A stretch of DNA of 64,000 bases. Origin: Gnetum montanum. Taxonomy: Eukaryota > Streptophyta > Gnetopsida > Gnetales > Gnetaceae. Made by a program: the position numbers and the translations under genes. The stretch spans positions 221,902-285,901 of the forward strand of contig MNCI01016409.1 in NCBI GenBank assembly GCA_015680685.1. Direction: 5' to 3'. How positions within the stretch are numbered: the stretch's first letter is position 1; each line of letters starts with the position of its first letter. This document shows positions 11,187 through 23,225 of the stretch, piece by piece. The notes under the pieces were generated by a model. The model was given only the letters and a program-made list of their open reading frames with translations, had not been told where the DNA came from and searched no databases.

Positions 11187-14123
11187 TGATGAGTGGTGAG
11201 GTATCTCTACACTCAACCAAACAAATCACAAGTGTTCATGCATGATCTGGTCAAATTCTATGGATGGGACTAGTTGTGGCATCTAGATTGTTATGCTTTG
11301 ATTGTAGTTCACTATCTTCCCACTTGGACTAGTGGTATCTTTGTCATGTATGGTTTAGTCCAAAGTAAGATGTATGATGTTGTCTAATTTCTATGCTACC
11401 CTTGATGATGATAAAAATGAAAAACAATTAAGCTAAGGGATAATGGAAAGTGAAATATAACTAGCCTATGCACAATGGATATCCACCTAATTGTTTGTAT
11501 ACATCTTGGACTTCATGAAACTACTTCTAGGATTGCCAAGTGTATGTCATTAGGTGTGCCAAATGATACATTATTGGATTACCAATTTCTTCCACTTAAA
11601 CACTCATGATTAAGGCATACACATTCTACTTAATAACAAGAATATTAAATAGTAATAAATGAAAATGTTTAACTAAATAAAGTGCTACACCCCACCTAGA
11701 GCTAGTAGGTATGATCATACGCTTATGATTTAGACATTATATGTGGAGTCCCGGTGGGTTTTCAAGGATGAGTTAATGTATTTTATATGTTATGAAGCTT
11801 TGTTTTTTTGTTACGATTATGATGTATTTACATGCTTAACTAATGTGATTATGTACACTAGCCCTATGTGATGTGTTAGACAAGTGATGTTGCTAGCAGT
11901 GGTATTGGATTGGGGTACAAGAGCATAAAAACATACCAGTTGTCTTTACCTTTTCCCTATATTTTTGTGCTAAATTAGTATATATGATGACATGATAGAG
12001 GCATGTGGGGTGATTAGCTCAAAGTCTGAGTGTAGGCATGTTATTTTGCATATTTTCCAAAATTGTACAATTTTGGTTACAAATTGTTTATTAATATATA
12101 TGAGATGTATGGAATGATGTGGACTTGTGGACTATGATCTATGGCATTGATGAGCCTCGTATGATTGGAATATGCTATTTGTGGGGCCTATTGTGGTGTG
12201 AGCATTTTTTTTGGGCATTCCTAATATTATTTAAACATTATTTTATTAATCAAACTTTGAACACGCATAACTTCACTTCCAAGAGTCAAAGTTAGGTAAA
12301 ATTAGTGTCATTGGAATCATTGTGGAAAGCGCTTTCTAATCATGGGATTAGTTTTCTCCTTGGGAATATATCATTTTGAAGGTTATTCTAGTGGTCATTT
12401 TTATGGAAATACATATCTTTTGAGGAACATGGTATTATTTTTTCATATCAAGGTCTTCATGTTTTTCTATTGCATCATGGTATTGTTTTCCTAGAATGAC
12501 TGTAACTATTAAAGATGGAGATGTGCGATCATGTTGTTTTGGTATGTTGTGCTTATGACCTATGTTGACCTAAGCTAGCTAGACTATGTATATGTTTTCA
12601 CAATGATGCTTGTGACAATCATTGATGGGTGGTGCTAGCATGAGCGTGTGGACCGGTTGGTGATGAGGCACCTTGGAGGTAGTATTGATTAACCCCCACT
12701 GTGATGCATTAGTGAGGCCCCTATCTCAAGCCTCATCTTGAGAGTGGAAGAGTGTGGGTGTGTTCGTCCCTACAACTGCTCCATGGCATAGGTGTGTTCA
12801 TCCCTATTGCCAGTCCTCCAGAAGGCTAGTGGTTGTAGGTTACAAGTTGACAAACCCTAGAATCGGTTGGATAAATAAAAGACTAATAAAAGACTTGCAA
12901 GCAATGGCTATTATGAGAACTAATGGCAATGTTTCACATGCTACACTAAGCATGGATATGCTAGCAACCACATGGACTATGTATGTGATAGTATTGTTTT
13001 GTGAGTCATATCGTTGAGCATAGGTGTTCTGTTTGGATTATGATTATGTGGGTCATGAAATAATCATGGTATATCATGGGTATGATGACATGGGCATGAT
13101 GGATGATGTCTAATCATGGCCTTATCTGTGCTTGTATGATAGTATGTTAGCTTTATGGGTGATATGGTGTGTGTTGTTTTGAGCATGCATAAGACTAACA
13201 ATGGTTGCAGGTTACCTTATACCCCACTCCTCTTCTCTAGTGCAGCACTTGCCAACCATCTACCAAGGGAAGTGTAAAGGCTTTCCACTCAGTTGTGTAC
13301 TAACTTTATTTAATTACAGGTGAAAGGCATAGGAGCCTAGACAAGCATGAAGAGAGAGAGTAGAGGAGGGGAAATCCTTTAGTGCTTGGTTATTATATAT
13401 TTTCATGTCCAGTAGTGTGGACTAGATACCCTTGTATGGAACTCTCTGTACTCTTCTATCTATACGATGATGAGGTTTATGTGTTTTTTGTATTTCCACA
13501 GAGCAGTGTATAATTTTCTTTATGTAGAGATATGCATTTTTATACTGTGATATGTATGTTTAGTTTTTGGTATGGTAGTAAAGTTTTGTATTGTTTGACT
13601 TTTCTTATTAGCATGTATACTGCACTTTATTGGGTTTAGTTATCATGCTTCTGTGCTAAGATTACTTGATCCTAGGCATCACCCTACCCTAGCTAGGATG
13701 GGGTGTTACATAAAGTAGTAAATAATTAAAAATTAAAAGCAATAATAATCTAAGTGGATGCTACAATGATGGGAGTAATCTCGATCTTTATTGCCAGTTG
13801 TGTAATGTGTCCAACTACGTCACACTCAAACAAAGATGCCATATGATTACAAACATCACACTACGAGCATTCAAAAAATATTCTAACTCTAAAGAAAACA
13901 AACTACAAGAGCTTTGCTACTTTAACTAAAAAACTATATGGAAATCATGAGCTTGAGTGTTGTATCTATAGGTTGGAGTATACCCTACGATGTCGAATAT
14001 CTGACGTTGCATCCTAGCACCAACATCGCATACCCAACATCATGTATTCAATGTTGATGCATCCATAACAAGGCTCTGATGTCAAGGCTCTGATGTCAAG
14101 GCCATGAAAATCATGACTCATCA
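11187..14123 (-). mobile_element. A2 5' LTR, split by a solo LTR
   Basis: It consists of TGATGAGTGGTGAGG at 11187 to 11682, then 13711 to TGACTCATCA at 14123, together about 909 bp and the same length as the A4 LTR. The U3 end (13985-14110) uses words such as CAACATCGCA and a perfect 14-bp tandem AAGGCTCTGATGTC (about 14070-14097). Sequence to the right is the end of the A6 pol, so A2 sits in A6. The expected target duplicate is CTTTC (14124-14128). Confidence 0.85.
11683..13710. mobile_element. Solo LTR, 2.03 kb, with perfect TAAAG target duplication
   Basis: It begins TGCTACACCCCACC and ends GGATGGGGTGTTACA. TAAAG is present on both sides (11678-11682 and 13711-13715). The TGTAACACCCC-type termini and the length resemble Del/Tekay chromovirus LTRs. 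There is no internal coding region, so this is a solo LTR left by LTR-LTR recombination. Orientation is uncertain because the termini are near inverted repeats. Short ORFs inside (for example 12754-13017) are not supported as genes. Confidence 0.85.
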
Positions 14124-14325
14124 CTTTCCATTCAAGAACCATGAATATTTATCATTTTGATCATTCTAACAAGTTAATTTTGGTTAACAAAAAATAAGTA
14201 AAATCATTTAGGGATTTCCAATAGCCAAGAAGTTTACAAACACATCAACTCATGGTCAAGTCCACTCAATTATCCATATCTTTGCCTTCCAACTTAGTTG
14301 TGGGGAAGATGCTCGTCTCACCTAA
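14124..14325 (+). pseudogene. A6 element: C-terminal end of integrase/pol
   Basis: This short plus-strand remnant ends in FQLSCGEDARLT and a stop at 14323-14325. The same ending is seen in A5 (stop 51237-51239) and A4 (stop 19197-19199, minus), where it closes the integrase C-terminal region. Everything upstream is cut off by A2. Its identity rests on these parallel copies. Confidence 0.6.
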
Positions 14326-14877
14326 CATCTTATAAGCACATGATTTCTTTACTTTTTGTTTTACAATTTCTTCTTCATTTTCTCAGTTCTTTATATGTTT
14401 TCTATTTCTTGTAATTTTTCATTTTATTTTATACTTTTCCTTTCCTTTAGTTATTTTATTTTGTAATCCTTTAGTTTAATTTTAATTTTCTATTTTTCAT
14501 TGATAAGGATTGTCCTTTATGTATAGGCAACTTTGTTATTTAAATAATATCCTATGTTATCAAGATGATTAGGAAAGCAGTTGTACAAAGCAATAAGACC
14601 ACACCATTCATTCCTCTAATTCTATAAATAAGAGATATTTATCATAAAACTCATATGCTTCATCTTACATCAAAACTAAAATAAACTCATGATCTTTATG
14701 CCTTGAGGAAAGAGGGAAGGACCAATAGGAAATGAAAAAGGATGGAGCATTAAGGGGACTTGTTGATTCCTTGCACTTCCTCTATAAGCGTTACTACTTC
14801 ATGTATTTATGTCATTAGTCATGTTATAGTTTTTATGAAATAATGTTATTAAATGAATGGTATCTTGTCATGTTTCT

Positions 14878-15165
14878 AGAAAGACATGTTATCCATGCCT
14901 AAAGATAGTCTTCTAGTAAGGAAAATATAATTACCAATGAATTAACTCTTTAAAAAAACTTATTTCTAGGGTAGTACTAGAAAGACATGTTACTCATGCC
15001 TAAATGTAAGCTACTTCTAAGAATCTCAAAGGTCTCTTAGACTAGTCTCATTTTGTGATTGCAAAAATAGGTTACCCATGCCTAAAGGTACTCCTTAGGT
15101 GAGATTAGCATTGGCAATGGGGTTGGAAACACATGTAATCTATGTCTAAAGGCACTTCTCTTACC
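14878..15165 (+). repeat. Four degenerate tandem repeats around ACATGTTAYCCATGCCTAAAG
   Basis: Units centre at about 14895, 14990, 15078 and 15140, each with a variant of RACATGTTACCCATGCCTAAAGGTA. A4 has a single copy on the minus strand (about 18405-18450). The array is therefore an expansion in A6. Confidence 0.7.
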
Positions 15166-15629
15166 GATGTCCAAGTTTTCTTAAAACACTTAATGTTTAA
15201 ATAATTAATTAATAAAAATTATTCTTTGCTTTCTTTTATTAAGTGATGATGTTTTTATATGACTATAGTGGTCTTATGATTGTAAGTTTGGAATGAGATA
15301 ATGTGATGTTACTAGAAAAGGTATGGACTTAGTCTAAAACTTGAATGAATAGGTATGATAGTCATTTTTATTACATTTGAAAAAAAGACCTATATGGATA
15401 TGGTAAAACATCTCACATCTCTATCTTTGTATTCCCTTCTCATTCCATTATTCAAATCACTTTTGTATGTAATTTCTTGCCTAATGATTTTGTTTAGTAT
15501 ACTGTAGGATTTCATGGATAATTATTGTGTGGGTATGACTTATAGACTTGATTGATATTCAATTTTCAATGTCCTATGAACATGCCATGAAAAGGTTATA
15601 TAAGGGAATTAAGGACATGAGCCCTCTTT

Positions 15630-15648
15630 GGGGAGGATCCACTTGTAT
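15630..15648 (+). promoter_or_regulatory. Conserved spacer motif (A6 copy, two changes)
   Basis: GGGGAGGATCCACTTGTAT, compared with GGGGAGGACCCACTTGCAT in the other three copies. Both changes are C-to-T. Confidence 0.55.
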
Positions 15649-16343
15649 AAAGTTTGGACATTTAGTCTATATAGCATCTTTGAAAGTCCAAAACATTGAA
15701 CTATAGTTCCAATTCAAATGCATTCTTCATTCTAATTCATCTTCTCATGAACCTTTCATGTAATAATCCCTATGCATGATGTCTAACCTTTCATAACCTT
15801 ATGAGCATTCAATTGAAACTCACAAATGTTGTTCTCATGTCTACATCCTCTTTGTGGCTCTCATTCGACTCACAAAAATAGGCCTAAAATTCAAGATAAT
15901 TTTCAACCTATGTTGCATTGATACATCCCCATCAACATAGAAAAATACATTGATGTAGCTAACAAATAGTATAAATATGTAGAACACTTGTCATTTTTTT
16001 CATTTTTGCCCAAACAAGAAAGGATTTTTTGTTGTTTCGAGAGTCCAGAGCACTCTAATCATGATATTTACTAGACCATGCATTTAATTTTAGGTATTTA
16101 GGATCCTGTGAGCTCCTAGAGTTAAGCTCTACATCATAGATACACTAGGACTAAGAATTCTAAAACTTTTTCAACACCCCATAGTTAGTGGAAAAGAAAG
16201 TTAAGGATTAAAATAATTAGAATTCATTAAATTAACAATGCTTAGCTACCTTATGACTATGATCTCTTAGGAGTATTAATTTCATATTTTATGAATTAAG
16301 CTAACCAAAATATGATCAAAGAGTATCAATACTTGTACCTATG

Positions 16344-17251
16344 TGATGAGCAATGAGGTACCCCTATGCCCAACTGTACGAATCACAAGCATTCATGCAT
16401 GATCTAGTCGAATTCTATAGACCTGAAGTTCCTAAGTACATAAGTTCCAAGATGTGAAATCTAATCGTGACAATTGTTGTCTTCCCAACTACACTTGTGA
16501 AGCTTAGTTATATGGTTAAGTGTAATTGAGGATCATGATTTTTATTATTTTATATTTTATTCATCTACGATTAACAACAAGTTGAAACTTAATTTATAAA
16601 CCACTTTAACTAGTCTAATTGATGATTAATAACTAACTACCCTAACATAAGTATCCAGTCCCACTTTCCATGCACATCCTAAACATGTATAATGCTACTA
16701 GGTTACCAAATGTTAAGCATTGCTAGGATTACCAAGAGTTATACACATGCTCGAAGTGATTGTACTTATGTACTTAATTAACTACTATTTAATCTAGCTA
16801 GCTTACTTTAGCTTAATTACTTGGAAGTATTAAATGAAATTGTACAAAAAATTCAATGCATCAATAAAATATTTAAGCTTGCCAAGGTGCTGCCAAGTTT
16901 GATCAAAAAGCTCCTCTTTATTGCCACACACACTACCGTGCTTAGCTACAATAGTGCTCAAATAAAGATCCATACACTCAATGACTTCTACTGCAGGCAC
17001 TTTGGAAAATATTCTAACTCTAGAGAAAAGAAACTACAAGAGCTTTGCTATGCTATGACAAAAAATTCTCCAAACTGTCTGCCCAAGCACTATATTTATA
17101 GGTCAGTCAGCACACACCTCATGATATCAAATATCCAACATCGCATCTTGGAACCCTATATCGTGTATCCAATATCAGGGCTCTAATATCATATATCAAG
17201 GCTTTGATATTGGATATCCAATATCAAAGCTAAGAAAAATATGGTTCATCA
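16344..17251 (-). mobile_element. A4 3' LTR
   Basis: TGATGAGCAATGAGG...TATGGTTCATCA, 908 bp on the plus strand. Its U3 end (17115-17230) is a run of AATATC/GATATC palindromic words. It pairs with 25867-26735. Confidence 0.9.
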
Positions 17252-19196
17252 TACTTCCATGACTAAATAAAAACTCATCCTCGAGTGAAAAAAAGGAGGA
17301 CCAAGTCCCTTACAAAATATTGGGAAGGTATGGGATTATTAACTAACATGCAAACTAACTCAAATAGAATAGATAGATTCTAAGTGCCCAAGTGTATGAA
17401 TTTACAATCATTTACAAAATTGGATGTTCATAACAATAGAATTAAACACCCTGGACAAAACTAACATCCAACTCTTGTGGCAGTTGAAGAGCGAGGGAGA
17501 AGATTCAATGATCATGAAGGGTCCTTGTGCCTGGTGATGTAGCTTATCCTTTGGTGAAGACAATCCTGCTTCGAGTCCACACTCCCCACTGCAATCACAA
17601 CAAAATCATGAATTAGTTTGCATTGTATAACGTATAGCTTTTAGGTACCTTGTCTTGTCAGTAGTTACACTTGGCTAGGTTGTGATTATGGTGGACTAAT
17701 TCCTTTAATTATGTTAGTGGGACACTAAAAAATAGGGTGAAATGGATAAGCAATACACTATTAAATTTTGAAAAGTCTAAATGCAATGAAATTTTTGAAG
17801 AGGGTTAAAGAATTCACAATAATAAAAAGAGAATTTCACTAAAAAATGTTGTGAATATGCACATAATTGAATGTCATTGATGGGACATGCAAAAGGATGT
17901 GATTATGAGAATGTCTAAGGATAAAGAGCTTAACTAACCCAACCAAAAGGTATGCAAGTGGGTCCTCCCCAAAGCATGAACATGCCCTTTATTTCCTTTG
18001 CATAACCTCAACTTGAGAAGTCTATGGGCCCCATGGATGGTTAATGGTTACGAAAAGTTAACTACAAAAAGAGAAACTACCTAAGAATTTCAACACATCA
18101 AACAAGAACATGAAACCAACAATGGGGTGAGACATGGAAAGCATAGATAAATGAGACAGAGAGTGGAATGGAGTTCTCGATTAAGGTCACATGAAGTCCC
18201 TTATGAATTTTGTGGTTAAATGACCTGATAAAATACATCCTTAGTCTAGACCAAAACCAACCACATTCAATGACCTCGCATCACCACTCTAAGACCATTT
18301 CACCCCCTTAAGACACAAGAGTTCTCCCACAAAACAACCACCTTGCCTTATTTATTTATTTAAAAAGAAAAAAGAAGTAGGAAGTGAGAGAGGACCTTAG
18401 TTAGAGGGGACCTTTAGGCATGTGTAACATGTCTTTCTAGTCTCATAACCAATGCTTGTAGTCCATTTACTTTGTCTAAGGGGTGTGCTTTGAATTTTCA
18501 TCATTTTTTTTAAATGGGAGCCACACCATGCAAAGACTTATTCAACTTCCTATTATTGGTCAACATGGAATAGTAAGAAATCCATGAAAACATGCATGAA
18601 GCCATGTAAGCAGAAAGGCACAAAGAGTACGGAGTCCCCTTGAAATCATACACTATTCAAACCTTTGAATCCTTCCCAAATCCAAACACTACCAAGGTCA
18701 CAAGTTCGTTAAAGTTTTATTAATGAAAAAGGGAGCTCACACTTCTAGAATAAGGAAAACCATAGAATTTGTGGATGGGTGGATGTTGTGCACTCCTTTC
18801 CTATTTCATAAAAAAGAAACCATGTCCAAGTTATCAATAACAAAATTCAAAGCTAGAATCCAGACACCAACAATCAAATAACTGGATAACACATGCCTAC
18901 ATCAATCAAACCACATTGTACCTAGTTCGTAATAAGGCATGTTATTAGTAAAACACAACAAGAATATCATACCAAAAGAAAGAAAATTATAAAAGAAATT
19001 GTAAAATATTTAAGAAAAATAAAATGTACTAATAATGTTGTAAAACAAAAATTTTGAAAAATTAATAACGTAAAAACAAAAAGGTGTAAGATAAAGAATA
19101 CATAAAATAAAAAGTTGTAAAAAGAACAAGGTGTAAAACAAAAACCTATAAAAAAAAGATGAAAAACTAAGGAGCCACTTATATAGTTAGCATGGA
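17252..19196 (-). other. A4 pol-to-LTR spacer with splice acceptor but no ORF3
   Basis: On the minus strand, after the pol stop at 19197-19199, comes an A/T-rich stretch (18960-19160), one copy of the ACATGTTA...CCTAAAG repeat (about 18410-18450) and the conserved 19-bp motif (17952-17970). Then CTAATTC and GTGATTGCAG follow (acceptor AG at 17589-17590), as before ORF3 in the other copies. Only about 340 bp then remain before the LTR, with no long reading frame. A4 thus keeps the acceptor and has lost, or never had, the ORF3 body. No gene is seen. Confidence 0.65.
17952..17970 (-). promoter_or_regulatory. Conserved spacer motif (A4 copy)
   Basis: An exact reverse complement of GGGGAGGACCCACTTGCAT. 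Confidence 0.6.
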
Positions 19197-21512
19197 TGAC
19201 CATCTCCTCCATGACTAAGTTGCAAGGAGGAGATTTGAAAGATTGAGCATGGTTGTTCATCTGATGAGGAGTTTGTTGCACTGGCTTGCTTAGGCTCGTG
19301 GACAGGTTTGACTACTTGTATGTTGACCAGCTATTTCTTATCTGGCCTCTTAGGTTTGTACATCAACATGGCCCCAAAAGAAAAAGTTTCATAAATGATA
19401 TAAGGTCCTTCCCATAATGTTTGAAACTTAGTTCATTGAGGTACATGTGTGGGGTTCTAGTAGGGAACCTTATCTTCTAGTTGAAATTTGACTTTTCTAA
19501 TTCTAAGGTCATGGTTCTTTTTGTTGAATGCCTTGTGCAACTCATTAGATAATAGGGCCACTAATTGATTTTTTTCTAGCAAGTTGAGATTCATTAATCT
19601 TTCTTTTTGTGCTAGACTTAAGTCAAGGTCAAGGTCACAAGCTGTTGAAAGTGTACGAAGCTCGAATTGAATAGGANCAACACAAAAAGAAAGATTAATG
19701 AATCTCAACTTGCTAGAAAAAAANCAAGCTGTTGAAAGTGTACGAAGCTCGAATTGAATAGGAAGTGTTGGTAGTTTTCTGTACACTAGCTCATAGGGAG
19801 AATAGCCTATAGGAAGGTTCCATATTGAGCAGTAGGCCCAAAGGGCATCTTTGAGTTTTGTGCTCTAGTCTTTCCTATATTTGCTAATAGTTCTCATTAG
19901 GATCTTTTTGATTTCCCTATTTATAACCTCATCTTGACCGTTGGCTTAAAGGTGGTAGGGTGTTATTAGTTTATGTCCAACCCCCAAGCATTGCATAAGC
20001 TTCTAAAAGGTAGTGCCTATAAAGTGGGTTCCATTATCAAAATTAATGTACATGGCATACCAAACCTATTTATAACATTTTTTTTGTACAAACTAAGTAG
20101 CAATAGAAGATGTACAATTGGTGATAGTTGCTACTTCTACCCATTTTGTACAATAGTCAACAACAACAATGATGTACACCTTTCCTTTAACATGGGTGTG
20201 ATGGAACCTATGAAGTCAGTCAAAGGATTCTAGTGGTTGAATCCACTGCTGAGGTCCCTCCAATTGAGCAATCATTCCACCATCTCATTGGTAGTGTTCA
20301 TAAGAGTGGAAAAACTAGTGAGCATCCCTAAAAATTGTTGGCCAATAATACCCTACAATCTGAATTTTAATGATCATACGTCTCCCAACATAGTAGTCCC
20401 CACAAGAACCCTCATGAGCATCCTAGAGAATGTGTAGTTGATTAGCATCAAGGACACACCAACAAACTAGGCCATCAGCACACACCTTGCAGAGATGTAT
20501 GTTAATCTCCACGAAGCATTTTACATGGTGAAGAAACTATTGTTTCTTCCAATGGTCCAACCCTTGTGGCATCTCTTCAGTGAGAAGATAGGTAAGAATG
20601 TCATTGTACCATTTAAGCTCAATGAAAAATTATTTAGTTATAGCTCTGACAAAGAGAAGTTCATTAAGAAATAGATCAGATAGTGAGCTTTTCTCCTCTT
20701 TGTTATCCCATCACAACCGAGACAACTGGTCAGCAATCACATTCTTAGTTTCCTTCCAATCTACCATCATAAGATCAAATTCCTATAAGATCACCAACCA
20801 TTGTATGACATAGGGGCTCCTTGTTGGCTTGTTCATGAGGAAGTGAATGATACTATGGTCAATGTGCATAAATAGTTTATATCTAAGCACATAGTTCCTA
20901 AACTTCTATAGAGAAAACACCACTACCATCAATTCCTTTTTTATGGTGGTGTAGTTTAGTTGTGCATCCACAATGCTTCAACTTACGCAATGGATGTAAT
21001 ATGGAAATTTCTTGTTATCTAAGTATGTAAGCACAGCCCCCAAGTCATAATTTGATGCATCTATCATAACATGAAATGGTCTAGATCAGTTAAGTACCTA
21101 TAGAATTAGAGTTTCTACAAGTTTCTCCTTTAGCTATTAGAATTCTTTTTTACATTTCTCAATCCAAAAAAATGGAGCATCTTCAATTGTTAGCTCGACT
21201 AATAATTTTGCGATCTTAGAGAAATTCTCTATGAATCGCCAATAGTAGCCAATGTGTCCAAGGAATGAACAAACATATTTTACAATTTCTGGTTGATGGG
21301 TAATTCCTTGGATGACCCTTAGTTTTTCAAGATTGACCTCAATTCCTACTTGTGAGATTTTATGCCCCAATACAATGTCTTCTTGGACCATGAGATGTTT
21401 CTTTTTTTTTTGCCAATTAAGCTACAGGTTTGTTTTTCACACACCTTTTGAGTACTTACTTAAGGTGGTCCAAGGCTTGCTCAAATGTAGTGTCATAAGT
21501 AGAGAAATCATA
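19197..21512 (-). pseudogene. A4 pol: RT remnant, RNase H and integrase
   Basis: On the minus strand, the RT end starts at 21512 with DFSTYDTTFEQAL, directly after the catalytic YxDD position, and continues through GHKISQVGIEVNLEKLRVI and FLGHIGYYWRFIENFSKIA (about 21350-21190). RNase H follows (about 21130-20700; DASNYDLGA-like and HIDHSIIHFLMNKP-like blocks). The integrase HHCC/core region (about 20580-19900) has a TKWVE-type block near 20150. The integrase C-terminal GPYIIYETF block is near 19400. The reading frame is scattered over all three frames by stops. Upstream RT, protease and gag tail are missing because B' inserted here and a deletion followed. A small misassembled patch lies at 19569-19763. 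Confidence 0.8.
19569..19763. other. Probable assembly artefact: N-bounded inverted copy
   Basis: The 46 bases between single Ns at 19677 and 19724 are nearly the reverse complement of about 19567-19612. The following 39 bases (19725-19763) repeat 19638-19676 exactly. In the integrase frame this makes a duplicated LPIQFELRTLSTA segment. Single Ns on both sides suggest a gap-fill or read-end artefact. Confidence 0.75.
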
Positions 21513-23201
21513 TGAAACAACACCAAATTCAGGCTACTATGTCTCCACTACAAATTTGCCAGAGTTTCAGAATAATGACACTTTCTACAAATTTTTGTAA
21601 GTGTTGGGACTACGCTCTCCAATGCACCAGAGCGTAGTTAGCTTAGTAGAGAGTGTAGTCAACACCAAAGGCTAGTTTTGCAAATTTTTCTAAGTGTCAA
21701 GCCAACTACTACAAAGTTTTCTAAGTGTTGAGATTATGCTCTCCACTACCCTGGAGTGTAGTCAGGTGTAGTCAGCATGGAAGATCAATTTTTGTAGAAA
21801 GTTTCTAAGGGTCAAGACTATGCTCCCCATAATACCATAGCATAGTCAAGCGTAGATGGCATCAAGGCCCAATTTTTTGCAATTTTTTCCTATCTATTGA
21901 GACTATGCTCTTCACTGCCCTGGAGAGTAGTCGAATCTAGCCAACTAGAAGCTATATTTTGTAGACATTTTGCTAAGTGTTGGACTATGCTCTCCCCCAG
22001 TCCAGAGCGTAGTCGAGCATAGTCATGTAGAACATCCTCCAAAAGCCTCCACAACTCAGCATTGACATTTAGCTCAACTCCAACACATCTCTGGTATCAA
22101 CATGCATCTTTTTTTCATCCCCCTTTATCTCAAAATTATAACTACACACAATCCCACTCGAGACAGTGGAGAGCGTAGTCCTAAAGTGTAGTCTTCAAAA
22201 GTTGCATTTTTTGCATTTTTTAGGTACATTGTGATCTTCTCAATGCATGAACATGTAGTTGGCAATGTAGTCACAACCTCGTAGCCTTGTAGAGTCCATC
22301 AAAGCACCACATAGCATAACACCACTTACCTCAGCAAAGAGCATAGTTGGGGTAGAGTGTAGTCCCAACTATCCCACTACCACGTAGCAATCTCCCCATG
22401 TTTTCTAGTAATCCTAACCCTATAAATATCCCCCACCATTTATGTTTTATTGGTTGGAGAGGCATTTCTATTGGTTGGCATTATATTTTTTGCATTTTTG
22501 ATGAATGAGACCCAAAGGCACAGTAGTTTGACATTTGGCATTTTGGGCAAACAAGACCCAAAAGCACACCAGCAAATGGGAGAGAGGTAGACTTGCATGT
22601 CATGGCCCACCGCAACCCACGGTACATCATGGAGGCCAACTTGGCAAGCACGAACACCATGATGAGTGCTAGACTTCATGGTCAGACACTTCCAATACTA
22701 TGACTATGCTCTCCACTACACCTGTTGTACACCGTGTACCTTTTAACCCCTTTTGAATTTAACTACATTCAACCCCATTTAGGGTGGTGTTCTATTTTTC
22801 TCTCTTGCATTTTCCACACTTTCTTTGCATTTTTTGCTATCTTGAGTGCATAGTCACATTACAACTATGCTTGAGGAGAAATCTTCACACATCGGCACCC
22901 TCATTTTCACCAAAACCCTTGACTATGATCACCTCCTTGGGCACCTATAACTATGCTCTATGTTGTTAACATTGTTGACACCATCAACATCATTGACACC
23001 GTCAACATCATTAACACCACAAACATTGTTCTTACACTTAGCATCATTTGTCATTGTATTTGGTAAGTCCCCATTTGATCAACAAGATCATTCTAGGCAC
23101 CCTGTCTTTGCCTCCAGTAGGCCCTCACATGGATGTGGGGTTAGGCTGTGTGCCTGTGAACCCCTTAGTAATTCCAACCACTAAATTTTTTGGTCATTAT
23201 A
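21513..23201 (+). mobile_element. B' 5' LTR (Tat-like), with hairpin repeats
   Basis: It begins TGAAACAACACCAAATTC, matching the B LTR start TGAAACACCGTG...AAATTC and the C LTR start TGAAACACTACC...AAATTC. It ends GGTCATTATA, a decayed CATTACA, five bases before the PBS. The 3' portion (about 23095-23200) parallels the B LTR end, with CACCCT, CCTCACATGGATG and TGTGTGCCTG blocks. From 21600 to 22380 it carries repeated inverted words GACTAYGCTCT...AGAGCRTAGTC. TATA-like CCTATAAATA is at about 22420. Length is 1689 bp against 1278 for B, and the extra length lies in the hairpin zone. Confidence 0.8.
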
Positions 23202-23206
23202 GTTTT

Positions 23207-23225
23207 TGATGCTAGAAGGAGGGCT
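23207..23225 (+). other. B' primer-binding site
   Basis: TGATGCTAGAAGGAGGGCT, a decayed form of TGGCGCTAGAAGGAGGGCC found in B at 56447. It lies five bases after the LTR end. I cannot name the primer tRNA with confidence. Confidence 0.75.

Larger units (their letters stand above)
14326..16343 (+). other. A6 element: pol-to-ORF3 spacer
   Basis: This noncoding sequence is T-rich at the start (14341-14520), as in A5. It contains four degenerate repeats (14878-15165), the conserved 19-bp motif at 15630 and no ORF. It is interrupted at 16343/16344 by A4 and resumes at 26736 (A4 is flanked by CTATG/CTATC), reaching the ORF3 start at 26778. Confidence 0.65.

Noticed and set aside
12754-13017. 87-codon ORF
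   Set aside because: It lies wholly inside the solo LTR, with no recognisable domain; a chance ORF.
18967-19281. 104-codon minus-strand ORF rich in F/L, apparently transmembrane
   Set aside because: It lies across the T-rich spacer and pol end of A4; the hydrophobicity comes from T-rich DNA, and the pol frame there is different.
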